This document shows, piece by piece, positions 51,414 to 60,736 of a stretch of DNA of 64,000 nt. The stretch is from Thermoguttaceae bacterium (lineage in GTDB: Bacteria > Planctomycetota > Planctomycetia > Pirellulales > Thermoguttaceae): positions 186,001-250,000 of the forward strand of contig JAFRFG010000054.1 in the NCBI GenBank assembly GCA_017434455.1, read 5' to 3'. A model generated the notes under the pieces. The model saw only the letters and a list, made by a program, of their open reading frames with translations, searched no databases and was not told where the DNA came from. Position 1 is the first letter of the stretch; each line of letters starts with the position of its first letter. Both the position numbers and the translations under genes were made by a program.

Positions 51414-52301
51414 TCACAGCAGGCCGAAATCGCTCAGCGATCGGCGCAGCGCCGCAGCGAGCGACTCGTCCAATTCGGTCATCGGCAGACGCATTTCGCC
51501 GGTATCGCGGCCGAGCATTTTCATCGCGGCCTTGACCGGGATCGGGTTGGTCGCCAGAGAGAGCATGTTCTTGCACAGCGGGAAGAGCCGGTAATGCAGC
51601 CGGCGCGCCTCCTCGAGCCGGCCGTCGAGCACGGCGCGGCACAGGGCGATCGTCTCGCGCGGGATGAAGTTGCCGATCACCGAGACGACGCCTCGTGCGC
51701 CGATCGACATAAACGGCAGCGTCAGGGAATCGTCCCCCGACAGAACCGTCAGATCCGTGGCACCAATGATTTTGGAGGCCTGATCCATCGAACCGGTCGC
51801 CTCTTTGACCATCGTGATATTGGGAATCTCGGCCAGGCGGAGGATCGTATCGACATCGATGATCTTCCCGGTGCGGCCTGGGATGTTATAGATGCAGATC
51901 GGGATCGAAACCGATTCGGCCACCGCTTTGAAATGCCGGTAGAACCCCTCGGCCGTCGGTTTGTTGTAGTAGGGGCCGACCACCAGCGCGGCGTCGGCGC
52001 CGGCTTTCTCGGCGAACTGGGTCAAGCTGATCGCCTCGCTGGTGGAGTTCGAGCCGGTCCCCGCCATCACCTTGATTTTTCCCCCCGCGGCGCGAATCAC
52101 CTCGGCGATGACCTGGTGCTGCTCCTCGTGCGAGAGGGTCGGCGACTCGCCGGTCGTTCCGGTGGGAACCAGAACCGTGGTCCCGGCGTCGATCTGGAAC
52201 TGAACCTGCTCGGCCAGGCGGTCAAAGTCAACCTTCCCCTCTTTGAACGGGGTGATCATCGCCACCGACAGTCCGGCGAAATCTTCACTGCGGGTTTTCA
52301 T
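51414..52301 (-). CDS. dapA: 4-hydroxy-tetrahydrodipicolinate synthase
   Basis: A 295-residue DapA. The ATG at 52301 is preferred over an upstream TTG because GGGAG sits 8 nt before it. Motifs: [52 protein letters not shown] with the proton-relay Tyr, and Schiff-base Lys166 in TMVKEATGS. It condenses pyruvate with aspartate semialdehyde for lysine and diaminopimelate synthesis. The gene follows pdxJ on the same strand, at the end of an amino-acid and cofactor gene row. Confidence 0.93.
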   Translation of the reverse strand: MKTRSEDFAGLSVAMITPFKEGKVDFDRLAEQVQFQIDAGTTVLVPTGTTGESPTLSHEEQHQVIAEVIRAAGGKIKVMAGTGSNSTSEAISLTQFAEKAGADAALVVGPYYNKPTAEGFYRHFKAVAESVSIPICIYNIPGRTGKIIDVDTILRLAEIPNITMVKEATGSMDQASKIIGATDLTVLSGDDSLTLPFMSIGARGVVSVIGNFIPRETIALCRAVLDGRLEEARRLHYRLFPLCKNMLSLATNPIPVKAAMKMLGRDTGEMRLPMTELDESLAAALRRSLSDFGLL

Positions 52302-52356
52302 ACTTGTTACTCCCAAAGGCGTTTGGTGCGGTTTTGCCGTGTTGACAGCGCTTTTC

Positions 52357-53088
52357 TTACAGCCCGGCGGCAGCGTCGCGCAAAAGCGACTTCATTTCGG
52401 CCACCGCGGTACTCAGCCCCGTGAAGAGCGCGCGGGCAATGATGCTGTGGCCGATGTTCAGCTCGCGCATCCGGGGAAGGCGGGCCACGGGAAGAACGTT
52501 GAAATAGGTCAGCCCATGGCCGGCGTGAAGACGCATCCCAAGGTCGACAATCTGGCGTCCGGCCTCGGCCAGCTTGGCCAATTCGGCCTCGCGCGCCGCC
52601 CCGGCCGGGGCGTTGGCGTAAGAGCCGGTATGAAGCTCAACCGCCTCGGCTCCCATCTTTTTGGCCGCGGCGATCTGCTCGGCGACCGGGTCGAGAAACA
52701 GCGAAACCACAACGCCGCGCTGCTGCAGGATCTTGACGGCGCGCTCGACGCGATCGTAGGAGCCGACCGCGTCGAGCCCCCCTTCGGTGGTCACTTCCTG
52801 ACGTTTCTCGGGAACCAACGTCGCCTGATCGGGGACGATTTCCGCCGCGATGGCGACAATCTCCTCGGCCACCGCCATCTCGAGGTTCATGCGGGAGCGG
52901 ATCGTCTGACGCAGGATCCGAACGTCCCGATCGCAGATATGGCGGCGGTCTTCCCGCAGATGGACGGTGATCCCGTCGGCGCCCCCCAGTTCGGCCAGGG
53001 CCGCCCCGGTCACCGGATCGGGCTCGACCGTGCGCCGGGCCTGACGGACGGTCGCGATATGGTCAATATTGACACCAAGTTCTATCAT
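52357..53088 (-). CDS. pdxJ: Pyridoxine 5'-phosphate synthase
   Basis: A 243-residue TIM-barrel enzyme. The start is set at 53088 ([19 protein letters not shown]) because AGGGG precedes it and it avoids overlapping argF. Motifs include [44 protein letters not shown] and the late GHGLTYFNV. It makes pyridoxine phosphate from 3-amino-1-hydroxyacetone phosphate and deoxyxylulose phosphate, implying DXP-dependent B6 synthesis. It sits between argF and dapA. Confidence 0.94.
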   Translation of the reverse strand: MIELGVNIDHIATVRQARRTVEPDPVTGAALAELGGADGITVHLREDRRHICDRDVRILRQTIRSRMNLEMAVAEEIVAIAAEIVPDQATLVPEKRQEVTTEGGLDAVGSYDRVERAVKILQQRGVVVSLFLDPVAEQIAAAKKMGAEAVELHTGSYANAPAGAAREAELAKLAEAGRQIVDLGMRLHAGHGLTYFNVLPVARLPRMRELNIGHSIIARALFTGLSTAVAEMKSLLRDAAAGL

Positions 53089-53119
53089 GGCACTGTTTTC
53101 CCCTCTTGCCGGCCTCGGA

Positions 53120-54064
53120 TCACTCACCCGCCTGCGCTTCGTTCAGAAGCCAGACGAGCAAACCCTTTTGAGCGTGCATCCGGTTCGACGCCTCTTGAAC
53201 AATCCGGCTGCCGGGGCCGTCGATCACGCCGCTGGTCACTTCCAGTCCGCGGCGGGCCGGGAGGCAGTGCATAAAGATCGCGTCGGAGGCGGCATTACTC
53301 ATCAGCGCCTCGTTGACCTGGTAGTCGGCGAACGCTTTGCGGCGCTCGGCTTCTTCTTTCTCTTGGCCCATGCTCACCCAGACGTCGGTGCAGACGACCT
53401 GGGCGCCGGCGACGGCCTTGGCCGGGTCGGACTCTTGACGAAGGACAAAGTCGGGATGGGTTTCCCCGGAGGTGAACAGCGCCAGGTCGGCGTCGCTGAA
53501 GCGATACCCCTTCGGCGAGGAGATCACCACCTCGCCGCCGAGTTTGGCGGCCGCCTCAATCAGCGAGGCGGCGACATTGTTCGAGTCGCCGACCCAGACG
53601 ATTTTGACCCCGTCGAAATGACCGAACTCTTCGCGGACGGTCATCATGTCGGCCAGGGCCTGGCAGGGGTGCGAACGGTCGGTCAGGGCGTTGATGACCG
53701 GGCAGGTGCAGTACTTGGCCAGTTCAACGACCGACTGATGGCTTTTGGCGCGGAAGACGATCGCGTCGACCATCGAGCTGAGGACGTGGCCGATATCGTT
53801 GACCGGCTCGCGCTTTCCGAAACCGATATGCTGCTCCTCGAGCATAATCGAGCTTCCCCCCAGGTGGGCCATCCCCGCCTCAAAGCTCACGCGGGTACGC
53901 AGGGACATCTTCTCGAAAATCATCCCGAGTACCTTCCGCTCCAGCAGAACGGGACGCTCACCGCGGAAGTACCCGACCTTCAGTTCGTCGGCGATCGCCA
54001 AGATTCGCTGAACCTCGGCAATGGTGCAATCGCGCAGATCAAGAAAGTGACGGACCGATTTCAT
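53120..54064 (-). CDS. argF: Ornithine carbamoyltransferase
   Basis: A 314-residue OTCase. The carbamoyl-phosphate site reads [12 protein letters not shown], the S-x-R-T-R form with Leu in place of the more common Thr. It also shows [32 protein letters not shown] and [11 protein letters not shown], with the ornithine-binding region and [11 protein letters not shown] near the C-terminus. It makes citrulline from ornithine and carbamoyl phosphate. Only 12 bp follow argD, consistent with an operon argB-argD-argF. Confidence 0.94.
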   Translation of the reverse strand: MKSVRHFLDLRDCTIAEVQRILAIADELKVGYFRGERPVLLERKVLGMIFEKMSLRTRVSFEAGMAHLGGSSIMLEEQHIGFGKREPVNDIGHVLSSMVDAIVFRAKSHQSVVELAKYCTCPVINALTDRSHPCQALADMMTVREEFGHFDGVKIVWVGDSNNVAASLIEAAAKLGGEVVISSPKGYRFSDADLALFTSGETHPDFVLRQESDPAKAVAGAQVVCTDVWVSMGQEKEEAERRKAFADYQVNEALMSNAASDAIFMHCLPARRGLEVTSGVIDGPGSRIVQEASNRMHAQKGLLVWLLNEAQAGE

Positions 54065-54076
54065 AGGAGGCCTCTT

Positions 54077-55282
54077 TTAAGCTTTTCTCAATTCTTCCTC
54101 GATGATATCCAACGCCTCATCGACCAACTCCAGCGGCGTCGTCACCGCGGGGAGCAGACGAATCACATTCCCCTGGGTACAGTTTATCAGAAGACCCCGT
54201 TTCATGCAGTTTTCGACCATAAACGCCCCGGGAACGCGCAGCTGAACCCCGATCATCGCCCCGGCGACACGGACATCCTGAATGATATCGAGCGTCTTGG
54301 CCATTTCGGTGAGCCGCCCTTCGAAGCGGGCCCCCATCGCCTTGGCCTTGTCGAGAAGACGCTCGCTTTCGACCATCCGGATCGTCGCGATCCCCGCGGC
54401 GGCGGCCAGAGGGTTCCCCCCAAAGGTGGCGGCGTGCATGCCGGGACGCAAACTGGGGGCAATCTCTTTGCGGGCCAGCATCGCGCCGGCGGCCACACCC
54501 GAGCAGATCGTCTTGGCCAGGGTCATAATATCGGGCTCGACACCAAAGTACTGATAGGCGAACCACTCACCCGTTCGGCCGCAGCCGGTCTGAACCTCGT
54601 CGAAGACCAGAAGCAGACCGTTGCGGTCGCACAGATCACGCAGTCCCTGGAGGAACTCTCGCGACGGGATGCGAACCCCCCCTTCGCCTTGAATCGGCTC
54701 GATCATGATCGCCGCGGTCTCGTCGTCGATCGCGTTTTCGACCGCCTCCAGATCGCCGTGCGGGACATAAGTGAACCCGGGCAGCAGCGGCTCCAGACCG
54801 TGATGGTACTTCGGCTGGCCGGTGGCCGAGATCGATCCCATCGTCCTGCCGTGGAACGCGCCGAGGAAGGTGATGATCTTATAGCGTTTTTTCTCTCGGG
54901 AAGAGTAGTGCAGACGGACCAGCTTGATCGCCGCCTCGTTCGCCTCGGTCCCGGAATTGCAGAAGAACGCCTGCCCCCCGAAACTGCGCTCGGACAGAAG
55001 CTTTGCCCAGGTCCCCTGCTCTTCGGTGTACCAGGTATTCGGAATGTGAATCAGACGGCCGACCTGCTCGCGAACCGCGTCGACCACCGGTTTGGGGCAG
55101 TGGCCGAACATATTGCAGCCCCACCCGGGGAAGAAGTCGAGGTAGCGCCGCCCCTCGGCGTCCCAGACGAACGGCCCCTCACCGCGGACCAGCGCCACCG
55201 GATAGCGGGTGTAGTTGGGGATGACGTACTGATCGAACAGCGAAATGATTTCTTCAGATGAAGCCACGGCGTAATTCTCCAC
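54077..55282 (-). CDS. argD: Acetylornithine aminotransferase
   Basis: A 401-residue class III PLP aminotransferase. FFCNSGTEANEAAIKL (PLP phosphate region), TFLGAFHGRTMGSISATGQPKY, LLVFDEVQTGCGRTG and PLP-lysine Lys257 in DIMTLAKTICSG are visible. The N-acetylornithine assignment rests on its place between argB and argF; isolated, the family also includes gamma-aminobutyrate enzymes. It transfers the amino group of glutamate to N-acetylglutamate semialdehyde. Confidence 0.92.
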   Translation of the reverse strand: MENYAVASSEEIISLFDQYVIPNYTRYPVALVRGEGPFVWDAEGRRYLDFFPGWGCNMFGHCPKPVVDAVREQVGRLIHIPNTWYTEEQGTWAKLLSERSFGGQAFFCNSGTEANEAAIKLVRLHYSSREKKRYKIITFLGAFHGRTMGSISATGQPKYHHGLEPLLPGFTYVPHGDLEAVENAIDDETAAIMIEPIQGEGGVRIPSREFLQGLRDLCDRNGLLLVFDEVQTGCGRTGEWFAYQYFGVEPDIMTLAKTICSGVAAGAMLARKEIAPSLRPGMHAATFGGNPLAAAAGIATIRMVESERLLDKAKAMGARFEGRLTEMAKTLDIIQDVRVAGAMIGVQLRVPGAFMVENCMKRGLLINCTQGNVIRLLPAVTTPLELVDEALDIIEEELRKA

Positions 55283-55318
55283 GAATAATGCTTCCCAAGG
55301 AACAATAAAGGACCTCGC

Positions 55319-56209
55319 CTAACGCTCGGTGATTTCGGTCCCGACCCCCTGGCTGGTGAAGATCTCCAGCAAAAGGGAGTGGCGCAACCGGCCGTTGATG
55401 ATGTGGATCTTGTGGACCCCCCACTCGATCGTATCGAGACAGGCCTGGATCTTGGGGATCATACCGCCGACAATCGCGCCGGAGGCCAGAAGCTCGCGCG
55501 CCTTTTTAGCGGTGAGCGAATCGATCATCGAGTTCGGGTCGTTCGGATCGGTCCGAACGCCGTTGACCTCGCTGACAAAGACGAGTTTATCGGCCTTGAG
55601 TTCTTTGGCCACCTCGGTGGCCGCCGTATCGGCGTTGACATTCAGACCGCGGCCGGAACCATCGTCGACCAGCGTATAGGAAGGGATAATCGGGATGATA
55701 CCCTTGTCGCTGAGGGCGAGGATCTTATCGACATCGACACGGGTCACCGTGCCGACGCTCCCCAGATCGATCTGTTCCCCATCGGGGCCGCTTAACGCCA
55801 TCTTTTCGCCGAAGAGCACGTTTGTGCCGAAAACGTCGGAAAGGGGTTCGGCGCATCCGCTGTAGGCGTTGATCCGATCGGCCAGGGCGCGGGAGATATC
55901 GCCGGCCAGAACACGGCGAACGATCGACAGCGAGACGTCGTCGGTATAGCGGCGCCCCTGAACAAACCGCGGCTCGATTCCCTCGTCTTTCATCGCGCGG
56001 CTGATCGCGTTGCCGCCGCCGTGGACGATCACCGGACGCATGCCGACCGTCTCCATAAAGACGGTATCCAACAGGAGATGTTCCACCGAGGCCTCATCAT
56101 CGAGAAGGCTCCCGCCGAGTTTGATGACGGTCACCTTTCCCCGGTGCTCACGGATCCACTTCATCGCCTCGATGAGAATATCCGCCTTTTCGATCGCCCG
56201 ATTCACCAT
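55319..56209 (-). CDS. argB: Acetylglutamate kinase
   Basis: A 296-residue kinase of the amino-acid-kinase fold. N-terminal TVIKLGGSLLDD, the acetylglutamate-binding VIVHGGGNAIS, NVNADTAATEVAKELKADKLVFVSEVNGV and GGMIPKIQACLDTIEWGVHKIHIINGR match ArgB. It makes N-acetylglutamyl phosphate, the second step of arginine synthesis. It has a slightly longer N-terminus, suggesting possible arginine feedback control. Start of the arg row; argC and argJ are not in the window. Confidence 0.95.
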   Translation of the reverse strand: MVNRAIEKADILIEAMKWIREHRGKVTVIKLGGSLLDDEASVEHLLLDTVFMETVGMRPVIVHGGGNAISRAMKDEGIEPRFVQGRRYTDDVSLSIVRRVLAGDISRALADRINAYSGCAEPLSDVFGTNVLFGEKMALSGPDGEQIDLGSVGTVTRVDVDKILALSDKGIIPIIPSYTLVDDGSGRGLNVNADTAATEVAKELKADKLVFVSEVNGVRTDPNDPNSMIDSLTAKKARELLASGAIVGGMIPKIQACLDTIEWGVHKIHIINGRLRHSLLLEIFTSQGVGTEITER

Positions 56210-56245
56210 GACACGGCTCCTTGTTCGTCACATTTGCCGAAACCG

Positions 56246-56283
56246 CCGGGCCCGCGCGAAAGATCAAAAAAACGCGGACCCGG
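56246..56283 (-). promoter_or_regulatory. Imperfect hairpin between rpsR and argB
   Basis: CCGGGCCCGCG and CGCGGACCCGG pair with one mismatch around a 16-nt loop, in the 285-bp gap before argB. It may be a weak terminator of rpsR, but there is no T-run after the stem. Confidence 0.35.
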
Positions 56284-56494
56284 TAAAACAACAAAGGTTC
56301 TGCGTCCGTCTGCGGAAAGAAAACCCCGATACCAGAGATACCTGAGCCGATCTCGGCTTTGGGAGCTGTGCTCTTCCGGTGAGAACGCAAAACCTTTTAG
56401 GGACAATCAACCCGCGAACCGCCACTTTAGACAGCGGCACGCGGGCCAATAGATATAACTGTCGACGGCACACAGGCCGGCCCGACACCGGCGA

Positions 56495-56803
56495 TCAGTC
56501 GCCGACGTAGGACATAAGGGCCATGAAGCGGGCGCGCTTGATAGCGTCGGCGACGGCATGCTGAGTCACCGCGGTGCAGCCGGTCTTGCGGCGGCTGATG
56601 ATCTTGCCCTGGCGGCTGGTCAGCTTCTTGAGCAGCTCGACGTCTTTGTAGTCGACGAACATCGGGCGGGGGCGCTCGTGATAGATGTGCCCTTCACCGT
56701 CTTCACGCTGGACAAAGAGCATATCCTTCTTCTTGACGTTGACCTTGCTCTTCGCGCGCTTTTTCATGACACGGTTCTTTTTAAACGCCGGGGGTCTCGA
56801 CAT
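56495..56803 (-). CDS. rpsR: 30S ribosomal protein S18
   Basis: A 102-residue S18, longer than the usual 70-90 because of a basic N-terminal stretch (KKNRVMKKRAKSKVNVKKKDM). The core has VDYKDVELLKKLTSRQGKIISRRKTGCTAVTQHAVADAIKRARFMALMSYV. It binds S6 and 16S rRNA on the platform. It normally sits between ssb and rplI; here it stands alone, 34 kb away from that operon. AAGGAG is 13 nt from the ATG, a somewhat long spacing. Confidence 0.94.
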   Translation of the reverse strand: MSRPPAFKKNRVMKKRAKSKVNVKKKDMLFVQREDGEGHIYHERPRPMFVDYKDVELLKKLTSRQGKIISRRKTGCTAVTQHAVADAIKRARFMALMSYVGD

Positions 56804-57334
56804 AGCTTTTTCTTTTCTCCTTAAGTATCGAAAACAGTGCGTTTTATGCTGTTGTCTGCCTGCCGGCCCAAACCGTCACCGGCGTCCCCCACGGGGACTT
56901 TTTACCGGCGCCCCCCAAAAAGCCAGTGGCGCCAAATCGGGGAAGCACTCAGCGGGCAGGCATCTTAATGACCATACAACAAAACACCTTAGTGTAAAGG
57001 GCGATTTTACCTTAATGCCCCCTCCTGAGAAGGGGGGAAAAGCGCAAAACCTTTAATCTTACGCGACTTTTCGTCAAAATCGCCGCGCCGGCCAAGCCCC
57101 TCGGGTCCTTTGGGCGCCCCCGCTCCCGGCCGGGGCTCTTGGATATATGATCGAAATCGAGATATTCCGGTTATGCCGGTTCTTTGACAGTCGAACGAAA
57201 TGCTGGCTGGGTGCGGTTCGGCAGTCGACTTAAAAGATAAGGCGCGTTCCATCGCGGGCGGGGGAAGCTGCGGTTTTGGCGAAAGCTCCCTTTTCTTGAA
57301 AGATCGTCTATAATGAACCATAAGGAACATCAAG
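56804..57334. other. Gap between rpsR and the small coiled-coil gene
   Basis: About 530 bp. The rpsR-proximal part should hold its promoter. The rest contains GC-rich and AT-rich patches, ending in a TATAAT at 57309-57314 that probably serves the next gene. No gene or RNA was recognised. Confidence 0.5.
57309..57314 (+). promoter_or_regulatory. -10 element upstream of the small coiled-coil gene
   Basis: Perfect TATAAT 20 bp before the GTG start. The -35 is not clear, so the promoter is only partly supported. Confidence 0.4.
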
Positions 57335-57568
57335 GTGCCCACCCAGACAAAGAAGCTTGTTGATCGAATCGAGCGGTCCCACAAGAGCATCCTCGAGCAG
57401 ATCGACCGGCTTGATCGGCAGATCACCGAAGTCCTTCAAAGCTGGACCCAGGGGGACTCGGCCGGCTTTGATGTTCCAAGGGGCGACCCATCCGCCGCCG
57501 ACGCTCCCCCCGATCGCCAACAGGAGACAAACAAAAATGAAAGCCCCGGCTCTATCGGTTCTGCTTAG
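57335..57568 (+). CDS. Small coiled-coil protein (GTG start)
   Basis: A 77-residue protein starting at GTG with AAGGA upstream and a TATAAT 20 bp away. Residues 5-40 (KKLVDRIERSHKSILEQIDRLDRQITEVLQSW) have heptad-like spacing of Leu/Ile and fit a coiled coil; the rest is polar and Pro/Asp/Gln-rich. The last 32 bp overlap the signal-peptide start of the next gene. No family recognised. Support comes from the promoter and ribosome-binding site; it may still be a non-functional frame. Confidence 0.45.
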   Translation: MPTQTKKLVDRIERSHKSILEQIDRLDRQITEVLQSWTQGDSAGFDVPRGDPSAADAPPDRQQETNKNESPGSIGSA

Positions 57569-58334
57569 CTCCCTGCTGTTTCTCTTTTCCGCCGCCGTTT
57601 CCGCGCAGGAGGCGCCTTCGGTTCTGCGCGTGGCCAGTTACAACATTCTCCACTGCAGCGGAATCCACGACTGCAAAAGTGTCGACCCGGACCGAACCGC
57701 CGAACTTGTCCGCGCGCTCGATGCCGATGTTTGCTCTCTTCAAGAGGTTGACTGCAAGATGAACCGCAGCGGCAAGGTCGATCAGACCGCCGTTTTGGCC
57801 GAAAAGACCGACCGTTTCGGGACCTTCTCCCCGGCGATCAACGCCGATGGGGGGGAATACGGCGTCGCGCTGCTGTCAAAACAATCCCCCCAAAGGGTCG
57901 AGTTCGTCCCCCTGCCGGGAAAGGAAGAAAAACGGACGCTCCTCATCGCCGAGTTTGACGATTTTGTTCTGTTCAACACCCACCTTTCGCTCAAGCACCC
58001 CTCCCGGGTGGAATCGGCCGAGATCATCAGCCGGAAGCTAAGCGAGCAGAAAAAACCGGTGATCCTCACCGGCGATATGAACGTCTCCGGCGAGGAGGAA
58101 CGCGAGGAGCTCTTCGGCAAAGAATGGACGGTGCTGACCGCCGAGGCCCCCACCTTCCCCTCCGACGGCCCCAGGGCCCGGCTCGATTACATCCTCATCG
58201 CCGACCCGACCGGCAACATCCCGGCCGGTTCCGAGCACTTCAGCGGGATGGTCTTAAGCGCCAAGGTCATCGACGCCCCCAATATCTCGGATCATCTCCC
58301 CGTCATGGTCGAACTCGACCGTTCTTCGCTCTAA
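57537..58334 (+). CDS. Secreted endonuclease/exonuclease/phosphatase-family protein
   Basis: A 265-residue EEP-fold hydrolase. The start is set at 57537, after AGGAG and with a signal peptide (MKAPALSVLLSSLLFLFSAAVSA). Motifs: RVASYNILHC, DVCSLQEVD (metal-ligand Glu), VLFNTHLSLKHP, PVILTGDMNVSG and ARLDYILIA, with NISDHLPVMVEL at the end (the conserved SDHxPV). Probably a phosphodiesterase or nuclease acting outside the cytoplasm; substrate could be DNA, phospholipid head groups or inositol phosphates. Confidence 0.85.
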   Translation: MKAPALSVLLSSLLFLFSAAVSAQEAPSVLRVASYNILHCSGIHDCKSVDPDRTAELVRALDADVCSLQEVDCKMNRSGKVDQTAVLAEKTDRFGTFSPAINADGGEYGVALLSKQSPQRVEFVPLPGKEEKRTLLIAEFDDFVLFNTHLSLKHPSRVESAEIISRKLSEQKKPVILTGDMNVSGEEEREELFGKEWTVLTAEAPTFPSDGPRARLDYILIADPTGNIPAGSEHFSGMVLSAKVIDAPNISDHLPVMVELDRSSL

Positions 58335-58367
58335 CCGCCGCGTTATCCAAATCAAGAGGGACCGCCG

Positions 58368-59231
58368 ATGAAACCGATTTCACTGTTCGATCGCCGGAAT
58401 TTCAATCTCCCCGACGGGACGGCGCTGAAACTCTACAGCGCTCCGGCGCAGGGGACGTGCCGCGGGTACATCCTCTTTGCCCATGGGATGCTCGAATACG
58501 GGGGGCGGTACCTCGATTGGGGCCAAAAGGCCGCCGAAGGGGGATATTCTTTTCTGGCCGTCGACCACCGGGGACACGGCGCCTCGGACGGCCGCCGGAT
58601 CTGGATGAACAGCGTCGACGACTACGTCGATGATTTCCAGCTGCTGGCCCAGGCGCTGATCGACTCGTCCGACGGCCTGCCGGTCTTTATTGTCGGAATG
58701 AGCATGGGGGGAGGGATCGCCCTGCGGACGGCGGTTCGCCTTCAGGACCGCCCCAAGACGGCCGCCGGCGTCATTTTGGTCTCCCCCGCTCTTCGGCCCC
58801 ACCGAAAGATAGCCCCCAAATGCCTGCTGGCGTTTGCCCCGCTTTTGGACCGTCTCTTCCCCAAATGGCGGATCCTCCACGGAACGACCGCCGGACTGTG
58901 CCACGACAAAGAGGTTATCGAGAGCTTTAAGAGTGACCCCCTCGTTCATTCCGGGTGCTTTTCGATTCACTACGGCTACGCCAACTACCTGGCGGCGGCG
59001 CAAAACCTGCGGCTTTGCGAAAAGCTGACCCTCCCGATCCTCATCGTTCAGGGAACCGGCGATACCATCACCGACCCGTCCGGCCCCAAGGAGTTCATCG
59101 AGCGGTCGATCAGCGCCGATAAAACCCTCAAACTTTACCCCGACCTCTATCACGACATCCTTCACGAGCCGTCCGGCGGCCAAGTGACCGCCGATATCCT
59201 CGACTGGCTGAACCGGCGGGCCGCGCGGTAA
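58368..59231 (+). CDS. Alpha/beta hydrolase (monoacylglycerol-lipase-like)
   Basis: A 287-residue soluble hydrolase. It shows LFAHGMLEYGGRY, FLAVDHRGHGASDG, the nucleophile elbow VGMSMGGGIALRTA with Ser112, the acid in LIVQGTGDTITDP and the histidine in LYHDILHEP. These match the monoacylglycerol lipase (PldB) branch. It probably cleaves lysophospholipids or monoglycerides. It follows the EEP gene by 33 bp and may be co-transcribed with it. Confidence 0.85.
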   Translation: MKPISLFDRRNFNLPDGTALKLYSAPAQGTCRGYILFAHGMLEYGGRYLDWGQKAAEGGYSFLAVDHRGHGASDGRRIWMNSVDDYVDDFQLLAQALIDSSDGLPVFIVGMSMGGGIALRTAVRLQDRPKTAAGVILVSPALRPHRKIAPKCLLAFAPLLDRLFPKWRILHGTTAGLCHDKEVIESFKSDPLVHSGCFSIHYGYANYLAAAQNLRLCEKLTLPILIVQGTGDTITDPSGPKEFIERSISADKTLKLYPDLYHDILHEPSGGQVTADILDWLNRRAAR

Positions 59232-59287
59232 AAAATTTCCCTCAAAAAACTGATTTTTGGAAACTTTCCGGTACCCTCAGGCGTCCA

Positions 59288-59860
59288 ATGGCACAGAAAG
59301 ACGGTCCAAGTGACGACTTTCTCGTCGAGCGAACCCTCGCCGGCGATAAGTCCGCTTACGCGGTTCTGGTAGCACGCTACCAAGATCGTCTCTACGCTGT
59401 CGCCTGCGCGGTTCTTCACGACCGTGCCGCCTCGCAAGACGTCGTTCAGGACGCGTTTCTTCAGGCGTACGTCAACCTGGCGAGGTTTCAGCGCAAGAGT
59501 CAGTTTTATACATGGCTCTACCGAATCACTTTCAATTTGGCCATCGGGGCGGCGCGGCGCGCCAAGCGCGGCGGCACCGTCACGGTGCCGAATGCCGATC
59601 TTCAGTCGCTCCCCAGCCGCAGCGCTTCCCCTGAAGATCGTCAGCAGCGGGAAGAATCGATCCAGGCGGTTCGCCAGGCGATCGAACAGCTCCCCCCCGA
59701 ACACCGGGAAGTGATCGTCCTGCGCGAAATCGACGACGCCAGTTACGAAGAGATCGCCGAGCGCATGGGGGTCCCCCTCGGAACGGTCCGCAGCCGGCTG
59801 TATCGCGCCCGCGCGATGCTGCGCCAAATCTTGCTGCGCCGCAAAGACGACATCGGTTAA
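59288..59860 (+). CDS. ECF-family RNA polymerase sigma factor
   Basis: A 190-residue sigma-E-like protein. Region 2 is VARYQDRLYAVACAVLHD...DVVQDAFLQAYVNLARFQRKSQFYTWLYRI and region 4 is LPPEHREVIVLREIDDASYEEIAERMGVPLGTVRSRLYRARAMLRQ. It directs transcription of an extracytoplasmic regulon and is followed 42 bp later by a membrane anti-sigma-like gene. No clear ribosome-binding site is seen; instead GGAAACTT and GTCCA lie just upstream, matching a rough ECF promoter pattern (see findings). Confidence 0.92.
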   Translation: MAQKDGPSDDFLVERTLAGDKSAYAVLVARYQDRLYAVACAVLHDRAASQDVVQDAFLQAYVNLARFQRKSQFYTWLYRITFNLAIGAARRAKRGGTVTVPNADLQSLPSRSASPEDRQQREESIQAVRQAIEQLPPEHREVIVLREIDDASYEEIAERMGVPLGTVRSRLYRARAMLRQILLRRKDDIG

Positions 59861-59902
59861 CAAGCACCACGTTATTATCAACGCGAAACAGGAACAAACG
59901 CT

Positions 59903-60730
59903 ATGATCACCCGTGATATCGAAGCGCTGCTCAGCAGTTACATCGACGGGGAAGTATCGGACGAAGAGTCCCGGCGTGCCCGCGCGTTGATCCGTGAACT
60001 CCCCGAAGCGTCCCAATATTATAATGACCTATTGACCATTCGCGGCGCCATCCGGGCGTATTCCCGCCAGGCGATGGAAAGCCAGACCCTGGGCGAAAGC
60101 TTCACCGCCCGGGTCATGGACAAGATCAACGCCCTTCCCACCCCCGCGGCGGCTCGGGCGCGGTCCCAAAACCAGGGCGCTCTCCCGAAGCGTCTGGTCA
60201 AGCATTGGCGTGTCGTGGCCTATCCGACCGTGGCTCTGGTCGCCGCTTTTGTGGTGGTCCCCATGCTTCGGCACGGCGCGCCCGGGGAGCGCGTCGATTT
60301 AGCTCAGCGCCCAATCGTTCAAGAACCGGCCGCCCAAACGCCAAGCGCCCTGCCCGAGGCCGCCGAAGGGTCCTCCGGTCTGTCGGCCGAGCAGCGTGCC
60401 GTTCTTCGGACCCCCTCCGTCCCGATGGCGCGAACCAACCCCGTCGCCAAGCCCGCCGTCGTCACGGTCGCCATTACCTTAGCCCCCGACCAGATCGAGC
60501 GTTTCGGCTTTGTCCTTCAAAAGCTCGCATCCAACGCCGGTATCGAGCAGGTGAACTGCCGCCGCGACTCGGTGGTCGTCTACGAGATGACCACCGCTCC
60601 CCAGCGGGCCCAAGATTTCTTGCGTTCCCTCGGCTCGGTCGACTTCATCTGCGGCGACATCCCCCAGGTGACGGTCGGCGACCATACGGCGAGCGTCCTG
60701 ATCAGGATCGAAGCCAAAACGGCCTTCTAA
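59903..60730 (+). CDS. Membrane anti-sigma factor-like protein
   Basis: A 275-residue protein. The N-terminal 55 residues (RDIEALLSSYIDGEVSDEESRRARALIRELPEASQYYNDL) have the shape of an anti-sigma domain (DGE and DEESR). The HxxxCxxC zinc signature is absent. One membrane helix (YPTVALVAAFVVVPML, about residues 112-127) and a Pro/Ala linker follow, then a compact C-terminal domain outside the membrane. Position right after the sigma factor supports an anti-sigma role; regulation by proteolysis is inferred. Confidence 0.7.
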   Translation: MITRDIEALLSSYIDGEVSDEESRRARALIRELPEASQYYNDLLTIRGAIRAYSRQAMESQTLGESFTARVMDKINALPTPAAARARSQNQGALPKRLVKHWRVVAYPTVALVAAFVVVPMLRHGAPGERVDLAQRPIVQEPAAQTPSALPEAAEGSSGLSAEQRAVLRTPSVPMARTNPVAKPAVVTVAITLAPDQIERFGFVLQKLASNAGIEQVNCRRDSVVVYEMTTAPQRAQDFLRSLGSVDFICGDIPQVTVGDHTASVLIRIEAKTAF

Positions 60731-60736
60731 GTTTCC

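Noticed and set aside
53069..55261. 730-codon plus-strand frame spanning the reverse of argF and argD
   Set aside because: It runs across two well-supported genes on the other strand and shows no family features.
57007..57426. 139-codon minus-strand frame before the EEP gene
   Set aside because: It overlaps the promoter and start of the supported plus-strand genes and has low-complexity, basic composition.
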